From assembly GCA_958450325.1 (NCBI GenBank), contig OY288242.1, forward strand, positions 27,534,474 through 27,598,473: a DNA stretch of 64,000 nt, read 5' to 3'. The notes beneath the pieces were generated by a model that saw nothing but the letters and a program-made list of their open reading frames with translations, was not told where the DNA came from and did not search any database. Source of the DNA: Agrostemma githago (taxonomy: Eukaryota > Streptophyta > Magnoliopsida > Caryophyllales > Caryophyllaceae). Position 1 is the stretch's first letter; each line of letters opens with the position of its first letter. Positions 55,066 to 64,000 of this stretch are shown in pieces. The position numbers and the translations under genes were made by a program.

Positions 55066-56127
55066 CGAACCAGGTTCGTTTGCAATTTTTATACCGACGT
55101 CGAAATTGCTTTTGATTTTTGATGATTTGATGAATTGGGCATAAATATTGTGGAATTTATACTCAATTCTGAACTTAAATACTCGTCGTATCCCATACTC
55201 GATTATTGAATCGATATAGAATACTAGAGTGATAATAATGGAAAATTAATTTAAGTCGACTTAAATTAACTACTGCGATGTGGTAGATTTCCTCCGCGTT
55301 TAACAATGTCGTAATTCTAATGAATCGAATGACAATTATCTTAGCATCAATAGAAATCGCGTTAGCTAATTTGTATGACTAGATCGTTAGATTCGACGTC
55401 TAATTATGGAATTAGTATCGAATCTACGAGATTGACACTATGCTAGAATAGAAAGACTTTATTCCCTCGGCTTTTCCGACATCAAAATAAATCCCTAGGG
55501 ATTGTGATGCCGGATCCGCGTCAACGGGTTTCGACCCTTAAAAAATATGTGTTTTGAAGAAGGTTTTTAGAAAATAAATGCAATATGCGATGCAAACGAA
55601 AATAAACGAATTTTTGTTGAAATTGACCCGTTTCAATAATCAAATGCTAGGGTGTCAGGATAAGCGACCGGCAACGTTGTGTGCAGTACACTTGTATATT
55701 CGTGTTTCATTATCCTGACATCCTTCGCACTCGACACAAATCGACGGGTATTTTAATGTTTTATACTAATCAGACTATCGATATTAGAATGCGATAAAAA
55801 AATAAAAAAATAACAAAAAGAAAGAGGAAGAAGATGACGAGAGGAAGAGAAGAAGGGAAGAAAGGGTTTTACACCCTCAACCTTCATGTTCTTGTGCTCG
55901 GTATGGACTCGTAGTCGCGGCTTTAACACGGGAGTTTCGAGGCTTATGGTTGTTGAGTTGTGGTGGTTAGGGTGTTTTATTCCTAAAGCTAGGTTTAGGG
56001 TTACGGTTCCTAGGCTAGAGCTAGGGTTTGATTAGTGTAGTATTAGGGTTGAATAGGGTTGTAGAGTGTAGAGGATGTGAAACTAGGGTTGTCAAAAAGT
56101 TGTGCTAAGATGTGTTGCATTGGGTTG

Positions 56128-56270
56128 CTTATATAGGCAAAAGCAAGGCACCCGGCTAGGGTTACTCGACCGAGTAGGTGGCTGACTCGGTCGAGTGGCC
56201 CAGTGCGTCAGCCATCGGGCTTGAAATAGGCCCACTCGATCGAGTGGGTGGGGCACTCGATCGAGTGGCC
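56128..56270 (-). promoter_or_regulatory. LTR promoter: palindrome array and TATA box, element H
   Basis: Four palindromes (two ACTCGATCGAGT, one ACTCGACCGAGT, one ACTCGGTCGAGT) at 56163-56270 sit about 28 bp upstream of TATATAAG (56135-56128, minus). The plus-strand sister LTR has the same layout (63010-63149). Confidence 0.65.
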
Positions 56271-56656
56271 TAGCTGGGTTGCGCGGGTCCATCGTTTTGG
56301 ACCGTGACTTGGGTTTTTTGATGGGTTTGTGTTTGACTTGGAATTTTGATGTTGTGAATGGCTGTTTTGTATGTATCGGAAACGACTTTGACAAGGGTTG
56401 ACCCAATCGTAAAAAAGTTGGTTTTATTTCCTGTGTCGATTTTGGTCCAAATTAGTCATGTTTGACTCGGAACGGTCCGTTGGGCCTGGATTTGAGGTTA
56501 GTTATGTGAGATTTGTACTCCGTAAGTGCATTAGGCAACAACTAATGGATTTGAGCCCATATCCGAGCGCGTAGAAACACGTTAGCGTCCAATCATCATC
56601 GGGTGTTTTTGGGAAACTACCATAGACACTTGGCAGTCAAAATGCGGGTGTCTACA

Positions 56657-56672
56657 GAGCCCCCACTCTGAC
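56657..56672 (-). promoter_or_regulatory. Polypurine tract, element H
   Basis: AGAGTGGGGGCTC on the minus strand abuts the LTR start at 56656, as expected for a plus-strand primer of Ogre-like elements. The interval 56673-57200 is non-coding. Confidence 0.7.
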
Positions 56673-57201
56673 TGAGGCTTGGACAAGGCGAAAGTCAGAG
56701 TAGCCACCAGGCCAATCGAGGATTGAAACCTAGCGGACTTCCGGTCGGGTCGTTTATAGACCATTAGACTCGCGTGAAGGGCTCGCCAGCCATAAGCTAG
56801 AAGTCATACCTGAGCTGGTGACAATAACTCCGTGGGGAATTGGACTTGTCGCATAAGTCCTGGGTGCGCCTGTATGTATGCTCATCCCGTGAAATGCCGC
56901 CGTTGGCTTCCGCTGGGGAGATATAGTGGGTTGCATATCCCTGTTTGAGTCGTACCTGTATAAGTCACATAAAATGCATGCAACACGTAGGTAGTAAAAT
57001 GACTCGCGCTGGGGAAAATGATTCTTTGAAAATTTTGAAAATTTTGAAATTTTGAAATTTGTTTGAAATTTTGACTCCTAAAGAAATTAAGAAAGTTCGG
57101 GATGAATATTTTGTGCTAGTATCGGGACTAGGCTTGTGGGTTGATTCCAATCAGGAATAGGAAACTCTTGTGATATGGAAAGAGGGCTATAGAATCCATT
57201 C

Positions 57202-57209
57202 TATAAATA
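57202..57209 (+). promoter_or_regulatory. TATA box of the antisense gene in element H
   Basis: TATAAATA lies 93 bp upstream of ATG 57302, with a pyrimidine-rich CTCACAACTCCATCAC stretch about 30 bp downstream where transcription would start. Confidence 0.6.
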
Positions 57210-57301
57210 CCCCTTTAGTGCCCCTGATTTTCTCACAACTCCATCACAATTCACTCTCTTCTTAAAAAGAAAACCTCTTCATCCTCCTCAAGAAACTAGT
57301 C

Positions 57302-59109
57302 ATGGGAATTGATAGATTAACTGTGATGCTGCAAGAGTGGTCCCGACTCTTCAGGGACACAGATAGGGTAGCCCTTAACCAGACGGGCAAAACTCAGCTG
57401 TACCTGTTCCGTCAGATGGTGGTTGATCGTCACTTCTTGGATACATGTTTGGCTTACTGGGACGACATATATCATGTCTTTGACTTTCCTCGGGGCGAAG
57501 TTTGCCCTTTACCTGAGGAAATTGCAGCTATAGGAGGATGGAACCCGATACTCCGTCCCGCTGTCCCGTACTCGATCTATGACCCGAGGAGGAAGCTTCG
57601 TGAATTTCTAGGGCTTTCTCACAACGAGGTATCCCGCATGATGGAAGGTGATAATATTTCTCTGATCGACTTGGCTGAGAAATTTATGAATCCTCTTGAT
57701 GTTCGGGTCAGACCGGCTTACAGCCGTAGGGCTTTTTCTTTCTGCATGCTCCACGTTTATGCTTTCGAGGGTCACATGGATTTGCTATCCTTGTTGGGCA
57801 ACACCCGTCTTTTGACCGTAGTGGACTTGATGGAGACTGAACACAGCCCGGCTTGGCTGATCACAGGTGAGATTATCCAAGGATTGGACAACCGCAAGAG
57901 GGACTCATCAATTCGTCTTACCGGGAGCACCCGATTGCTGCAAGTATGTCGGATTTTTATTATTTTTCCAATTTCTCGATTTTTCGATTTTTGATTTTTT
58001 CGCGGATTGTCTGCTGCAGTGGCACTCGATCGAGTCACCCTGGCACTCGACCGAGTGCCCTCGTAAAAGCCCCCTGTTTGTGTTCAGGGGTACCACTCGA
58101 TCGAGTGTCCCAGGCACTCAATCAGGTGGCCTTAGGCGGACGCCTATTTCGCCTTAAAAACTCGTGTTTTTGTTTCCTTTTGCAGATTTGGCTATATGAG
58201 AGGCTATCAATGATAGATCCTCCTCTTGATGCGAGCAACTACCGTCATAATCAGGTGATGACCAGTTGGCAGGCCATTGACTTTTCTCGTCAGATTACGC
58301 GAAAGTATTGGGACGAGGTTTTGTCTTTCCATGGTGGCCCGTTAATTCGATGGGTGGTTCCGTGGTGGCCCATCTACCTTTGGAGTGGCTTGGACCCGAG
58401 GGACAGAGCCCGCTATCAGGTGATCTTATCTTTCAGGCAGACGGTTCATCTCTACCCAGATCGCATACCAAGGCAGTATGGATGGACCCAGCGAATCCCT
58501 GAAGTTGAAGCAGTTGTGAGTGACCCTACCAACCTGACTGATGTAATGTGTGATACCTGGATGCAAAGATGGTACACACGGCATACTTGGCCCGTTGTCA
58601 AATCTCGCCACTCGATCTGGGTTTCAGACTCTTACACGAAGTGGACCAAAGCAGGGGATGCTAAAGCCCGAGCTGCTCTGAAGGTTGATGAAGCTTTCGA
58701 CCTGCTGCGAAGGGAGCAAACTAAGGACAACAGGGGCTTTTTTAACGAAGGAGACACTACTGCTACCCTAGTCCGTCTTATGTCAGGGCAGAAGAAGAAT
58801 ACCAAGACTCAAGCTGGAGGGTCCAGTGCTAAAGGTGCTTGGGGGAAAGTGAGCCCCCAGACTGACTTGGAAAGGAGACTGGGTCCAAGACTACCCGTGC
58901 AGGACCGACTTGGCCCACGGGATAGATTACCCGAGCATGTGCGGGCTCGTATTGGACCGTAGACTGTGGTAGAAGACCCGTCGTCGAAGAAACGGGCTCG
59001 TGCTAAAGAGGTTCCTCTTGTGATTCGGGAACGCTTGCCACCACCTCAAAGACCTCAGGCTCCACGGGACCCGAAGGACAAGGGGAAGAGCAAAATGCCT
59101 GGATATTAG
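57302..59109 (+). pseudogene. Antisense spliced gene of element H (plant-mobile-domain-like)
   Basis: Exon 1 57302-57943 (214 codons) joins exon 2 at 58186 across a GTATGT...TTTTGCAG intron, in phase 0. The frame meets TAG at 58960-58962 but continues unbroken to TAG 59107-59109, so the first stop is probably a mutation removing the last 48 residues. The protein (LAYWDDIYHVFDFPRGEVCP, EEIAAIGGW, DPRRKLREFLGL, IRWVVPWWPIYLW) resembles the plant-mobile-domain/DUF7745-like proteins found as extra ORFs in Ogre-type elements. The tail is basic (KKRARAKE, KDKGKSKMPGY). AATAAA at 59208 may be its poly(A) signal. The gene runs opposite to pol. The intron holds four ACTCGATCGAGT-type palindromes. Confidence 0.7.
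58022..58136 (+). repeat. Palindrome array inside the antisense intron
   Basis: Four ACTCGATCGAGT/ACTCGACCGAGT motifs (one degraded to ACTCAATCAGGT) lie in the intron 57944-58185. They are the same motif as in the LTR of this element. Confidence 0.8.
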
Positions 59110-59493
59110 TCCCCATTGTTATTATTTGAATATTATTATTATTTTTTAAGTGTGTTTTTTTTTTGTGTGTGACGTTTTTTTTTTTTAATTCCCGAGTTTA
59201 TCGGTTTAATAAAGACGTATTAAAGAATACCGTTCCCGTCTTTTCGTTTATTGCAATGGTTGTACCCTTTTGAGGGGTTGCCTACGTATCCACGATTAGC
59301 GGAATCAAACCAAACGTAGTTCAAAAATTGATTTGATTGATTTTTTGCAATTTTCGAAATATATCAAGATTATTAATTTGAGATGTGAGACAGTAGAATG
59401 ATTAATTCTAGCTTATTGACTTGTCTATAATTTTTGAAGAATTATAAAAAGACAAATTTTTATAAACTTTTGCAAATGACATTGAGATGGGGT

Positions 59494-62400
59494 TTATGGG
59501 TAGTAGCGCTTCAGCTGGTCCAAGTTGGTTGGGTTGACAAATTCGTTCCCGTCCAAGTCTGTCAGTATCACCGCTCCTCCTGATAGGACCTTCTTGACTA
59601 AGTATGGCCCAGCCCAATTGGGTTTGAATTTACCCCTTCGGTCAATCGGTGGTAAGGCACGTACCGATTTTAGGACCAGATCCGCTTCTTTGATGTTTCT
59701 GGGCCTAAATCTTTTGTTGAAAGCCCGTTGGATCCTCTTTTGATATATCTGGATATTGTTGAGGGCCCGGGATCGTCGTTCGTCTAAAAGGACTAGCGAA
59801 TCGTATCGGGCTTGGACCCAATCTGCTTCAGGTACTCGGCTTTCAAGTAAAATCCTGAGGGACGGTACTTCTAGCTCAACCGGTTGGACCGCTTTCATTC
59901 CGTATGTCAAGTAATACGGGGTTGCTCCGGTTGCGGTGCGGATCGAGGTTCGATATCCCCATAGGGCAAAGGGTATATTGTCGGGCCAGTCCCGGTAATT
60001 CTCAGCCATCTTTTTAAGTATGGTGACAATTGTTTTATTGGCTGCTTCTACCGCTCCATTTGTTTGAGGTCGGTAAGGCGAAGATGTATGCCTTTGAATT
60101 TTATATTTTGCCAGCAATGCGGCAGTTTCAGCTTGAAAGTGGGTCCCGTGGTCACTGATGAATTCGTGCGGGATCCCATACCGGCATATGATCTTGTTCT
60201 GGATAAACTTGGCCACGTGCTTGGCGTTCAAGACACGGTATGACTCGGCTTCGACCCATTTGGTGAAGTAGTCGATGGCCACCAAAATGAAGCAGTGACC
60301 TCCCGTCCCGGAAGGATGCACCTTTCCAATTATGTCTATACCCCATGTAGAAAATGGCCATGGTGATGTAATGGTATATAATAGGGAAGATGGCATATGT
60401 TGTACGTTGGCAAAGATTTGACAATTGTGGCAATGTTTGACATACAACTGACAGTCTGTTTCCATGGTGTTCCAATAATACCCGAGCCTCATGATTTTGC
60501 GGGCAAGCATAAGGGCGTTCATATGCGGACCGTTTTCACCATCGTGTACTTCGGCCATAACCTTTTCGGTCTGTATCTTGTCGATGCATAGGAGAAGAGC
60601 CCCATGTGCTGTCTTTTTGTACAATTGCCCGTTATCCGTGCGAACAAATTGGGTTGCCCATCTCCGCAGGGCTTTCTTGGCCCGGTTTTCGGTTCCCGGG
60701 GGATACTCTCCCGTTGCCAAGTAAATTAGGACTGACTGATACCAAGGTTCTGGGTCGGCTAGCTCGATGTCTTGGATGGCGTGTACATACGCCGGCTCGG
60801 ACCGTCTTTTGACACAGATCGGCATGCTGCTCAGGTGATCCGGGATGTTTAGTAGAGATGCTAGTTTGGAAAGTGCATCTGTAAATTGATTTTCTTCCCG
60901 GGGCAGATAAATGTATTCTACCTTTTGGAATTGTTTCTCTAGAACCCTTACCCGTGCTTGGTAAGCCACGAGATTGGCGTTCCGAGTTTTCCATTTTTGG
61001 AGCGCTTGATTGATGACCAATGATGAATCACCGTGGACCCGGAGGTTTGTTACCCCTAAATCAACGGCGGCTTGCAACCTGTGAATGCATGCTTCGTATT
61101 CGGCTGCGTTATTGGTCAAGTCAAAGTCCAATTTGATGGATAAGGGAGTGTGTTCCCCTCGTGGTGAGATTAGCAGGATCCCGACCCCAAATCCTCGAAA
61201 GTTGGATGCTCCATCAAAATACAAATCCCATGTCTCGGTGTCAGTATGGAATATGTTTTCATCAGGAAAGGCCCAAGTGTCGGTGTGGTCCCCTTCAGAT
61301 ATCGGGCTATCGGCGAGGAACTCGGCTACTACCCGGCCTTTGATGGCTTTTAATGGTACAAACTTGAGGTCAAACTCGGATAACATTAAAGTCCATCTGG
61401 ACATCCTGCCGTTGAGGATGGGCTTCTCGAACAGGTACTTGATAGGATCTATTTTGGATAATACATGTACCTCGTGACTTAACATGTAGTGTCGGAGCTT
61501 TTTGGTGGCCCAAACCAACGCTAGGCACGTCTTTTCGAGCATTGTGTATTTGCATTCATATTCGAGGAACTTTTTACTGATGTAGTAAATAGCCCGTTCT
61601 TCTAAATCAACTGTCTGGGCCAGCATAGCCCCCATGGCTGTCTCGGTCGTTGTTAGGTATAACGACAAAGGCAAGCCGGGTTGAGGTGGCATTAATACCG
61701 GCGCAGCAGACAGTATCTCCTTGATTTTGTCAAAAGCCGTTTGACATTTGTCGTCCCACAGTACCCGTTCTCCGATCTTCAGTTTCTTGAAAATGGGCTC
61801 ACATACCATGGTTAATTTTGAAATGAACCGGCTGATGTATTGGACTTTCCCGAGAAACCCCCGTATTTCTTTCTCGGTCTTGGGTGGTTGCTTCTCAGTG
61901 ATGGCTTTGATTTTAGCTGGGTCGACCTCGATGCCGCGTTGGCTAACGATATGAACTAGTAATTTGCCCGATGTTACCCCGAAGCTACATTTTTGAGGGT
62001 TTAGTCTCATGTCTTATTTGCGCAGTCGGGTAAAAAATTTTCTTAGGGCCGCGATGTGCCCACTCCGGTCCTTGGACTTAACGATCATATCGTCCACGTA
62101 GACCTCCACTTCTTTATGCATCACGTCATTTAGTAAAGTAGTGGCGGTCCGTTGATAAGTGGCCCCGGCATTGATAAGCCCAAATGGCATAACAGTGTAA
62201 CAGTAAGTACCCCAAGGTGTAATGAAGGTGGTCTTACTCATGTCCTCTTCTGCCATTTTAATCTGATTGTATCCGGCATACCCGTCCATGAACGATAGAA
62301 GGGCATGATCGGCCGTGTTATCCACCAGTATGTCGATGTGTGGTAACGGAAAATCGTCTTTTGAGCTTGCTTTGTTGAGGTCTCGGAAATCCACACATAC

Positions 62401-62619
62401 CCGCACCTTGCCGTCCTTCTTGGGTACCGGCACGATGTTTGCAACCCAGTCTAGATATTCTGACACTTGTATAAAGCCTGCTTTGAATTGCTTGTCTACT
62501 TCTTCTTTGACTTTGAGAGACCATTCTGGCTTCATCCTTCGGAGTTTTTGCTTTACCAGTTTGCACCCATCTTTGATGGGTATTCGGTGCTCCGCTATTT
62601 CCCGGTCTATACCCGGCAT
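59494..62619 (-). pseudogene. Ogre-like pol of element H: RT, two RNases H, integrase
   Basis: One minus-strand frame from 62619 to the stop at 59494, broken by a single TAA at 62016-62014. Order: reverse transcriptase (VRVCVDFRDLNKASSKDDFP, YVDDMIVKS), RNase H (LYLTTTETAMGAMLAQ), archaeal-type RNase H (LYFDGASNFRGFGVGI, NNAAEYEAC, HGDSSLVINQ, TDALSKLASL), integrase zinc finger (GPHMNALMLARK, CHNCQIFA), core (WGIDIIGK, SDHGTHF, AVEAANKTI) and C-terminal domain ending NLDQLKRYYP. Catalytic residues are retained. The N-terminal side (gag, protease, start of RT) is cut at 62620 by an LTR in opposite orientation. 59110-59493, between this and the antisense gene, is non-coding. Confidence 0.95.
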
Positions 62620-62621
62620 GT

Positions 62622-64000
62622 TGTATACATCCCCATTTTGACTGTCAGGTGTCTATGGTAGTTTCCCAAAAAACACCCGCTGATGATCGGACGCTAACGT
62701 GTTTCAACGCGCTCGGATATGGGCTCAAATCCATTAGTTGTTGGCTAAAGCACTTATGGAGTACACATCTCACAAAACTAACCTCAAATCCAAGCCCAGC
62801 GGACCGTTCCGAGTCAAACATGACTAATTTGGGCCAAAATCGACACAGGAAATAAAACGACTTTTTTACGATTGGGTCAACCCTGGTCAAAGTCGTTTCC
62901 GATACATACAAAACAGCCATTCACAACATCAAAAGTCCAAGTCAAACACAAACCCATCAAAAACCCAAGTCACGGTCCAAAACAATGGACCCGCGCGACC
63001 CAGCTGGGCCACTCGATCGAGGGCCCCACCCACTCGATCGAGTGGGCCTATTTCAAGCCCGACGGCTGACGCACTGGGCCACTCGACCGAGTCAGCCACC
63101 TACTCGGTCGAGTAACCCTAGCCGGGTGCCTTGCTTTTGCCTATATAAGCAACCCCATGCAACACATCTTACAACACATTTGGACAACCCTAGTTTCACA
63201 TCCTCTACACTCCACAACCCTATTCAACCCTAATACTACACTAAGCAAACCCTAGCCCTAGCCTAAGAATCGTAACCCTAAACCTAGGTTTAGGAATCAA
63301 ACACCCTAACCACCACAACTCAACTTCCATAAGCCTCGAAACTCCCGTGTTAAAGCTGCGACTACGAGTCCATACCGAGCACAAGAACATGTAGGTTGAG
63401 GGTGCAAAACCCATTCTTCCCTTCTTCTCTTCCTCTCATCATCTTCTTCCTCGTTCTTTTGTTTTTTTATTTATTTCATTATCGCACCTCTAATATCATT
63501 AATACCGTAAGTATTAAGACATTAAAATAACCGTCGATTTGTGTCGAGTGCGAAGGATGTCAGGATAAGGAAACCCGAATATACAAGTGTACTGCACACA
63601 GCGTTGCCGGTCGCTTATCCTGACACCCTAGCATTTGATTATTGAAACGGGTCAATTTCAATAATAATTCGTTTATTTTCGTTCGCATCGCATATTGCAT
63701 CGATTTTCTAAAAACCTTCTTCAAAACACTTTTTTTTTAAGGGTCGAAACCCGTTGACGCGGCACCGGCATCACAATCCCTAGAGATTTACTTCGATGTC
63801 AGAAAAGCCGAGGGAATCAAGTCTTTCAATTCTAGCATAATGTCAATCTCGTAGATTCGATACTAATTCCATAATTAGACGTCGAATCTAACTATCTAGT
63901 CATACGAATTAGCTAACGCGATTTCTATTGATGCTAAGATAATTGTCATTCGATTCATTAGAATTACGACATTATCAAACGCGGAGGAAATCTACTCATA
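62622..64000 (+). mobile_element. Ogre-like LTR (element I, plus strand), runs off the window
   Basis: From TGTATACATCC at 62622 the plus strand is collinear with the minus-strand LTR 56656 downward (GTGTCTATGGTAGTTTCCC, then GCGCTCGGATATGGGCTC). It carries the four-palindrome array (63010-63114) and TATATAAG at 63142. Only 1379 of about 2700 bp are visible. It truncates H's pol, so it is most simply a later insertion of the same family in reverse orientation. Confidence 0.85.
63010..63149 (+). promoter_or_regulatory. LTR promoter array and TATA box, element I
   Basis: Four ACTCGATCGAGT-type motifs (the first decayed to ACTCGATCGAGG) followed 28 bp later by TATATAAG (63142-63149), as in element H. 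Confidence 0.65.

Larger units (their letters stand above)
53940..56656 (-). mobile_element. Ogre-like LTR (element H)
   Basis: 2717 bp, TGTAGACACCCGCATTTTG (56656) to CATGTCCACA (53940) on the minus strand. TATATAAG (56135-56128) marks the promoter. A four-copy ACTCGAYCGAGT array (56163-56270) lies about 28 bp upstream of it, and a twelve-copy array (54721-55065) more than 1 kb downstream. A sister LTR in the opposite orientation begins at 62622. Confidence 0.85.

Overview
The window is plant nuclear DNA, almost certainly from a eudicot and possibly from Caryophyllales (a weak inference from the retrotransposon mix). No intact host gene is present. It is a dense nest of LTR retrotransposons of the Athila, Tat (Retand/Ogre-like), probable Tekay-like and Cassandra types, with fragments of a CACTA, a hAT and a Stowaway element. 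Evidence is target-site duplications (TSDs), TG...CA LTR ends, primer-binding sites (PBS), polypurine tracts (PPT) and gag/pol/env-like domains.

Layout. 7-3513 is a 3.5 kb solo LTR (family A) with TSD CCGGG. 3519-6285 holds an Ogre-like LTR fragment split by an Athila-type LTR. 6495-12119 is the 3' half of a plus-strand Athila-type element D: integrase pseudogene, ORF-1/env-like pseudogene and a long structured 3' region carrying a Stowaway MITE. 12120-15900 is a second family A LTR whose two sides lie in different elements. 15901-29473 is a minus-strand Athila-like element C (gag-protease, no reverse transcriptase seen), split inside gag by a complete element B (19988-27507, TSD TATTG). 29474-31884 is the right part of a CACTA-type element carrying exon/intron fragments of three unrelated plant genes: a PHP-domain protein, a YTH-domain m6A reader and a VEFS-box Polycomb protein. 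31886-35125 holds an unrecognised two-ORF unit, the 3' end of an Athila-type element and a Cassandra TRIM with 5S-like sequence. 35126-49149 is an Athila-type LTR (E) split by a 12.4 kb Retand/Tat element F (35678-48050, TSD GAAAG). F has gag-pol with one stop and one frameshift, a 126-bp repeat array and two antisense genes. 49861-52471 is a decayed hAT transposase. 53231-62621 is an Ogre-like element H (minus) with LTR, PPT, an antisense spliced gene and a nearly complete pol. 62622-64000 is the start of a plus-strand LTR of the same family.

The most unusual signal is non-coding and recurs between families. (1) Each Athila/Ogre-like family has its own short palindrome (TCCCGAYCGGGA, ACTCGAYCGAGT or CGGGTGAA-GT-TTCACCCG types) in arrays close upstream of LTR TATA boxes. 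In B and C a second array-plus-TATA module lies inside the element. (2) The Athila 3' regions carry hairpins with different stems but a near-invariant 9-nt loop, A[CT][GT]TGA[CT]TA. (3) A hairpin plus GTGTGGGGGAG polypurine module occurs at the 3' end and again about 1.7 kb upstream. (4) Both Tat-lineage elements carry TATA-driven, intron-containing antisense genes; the one in F is intact although F's sense pol is broken.
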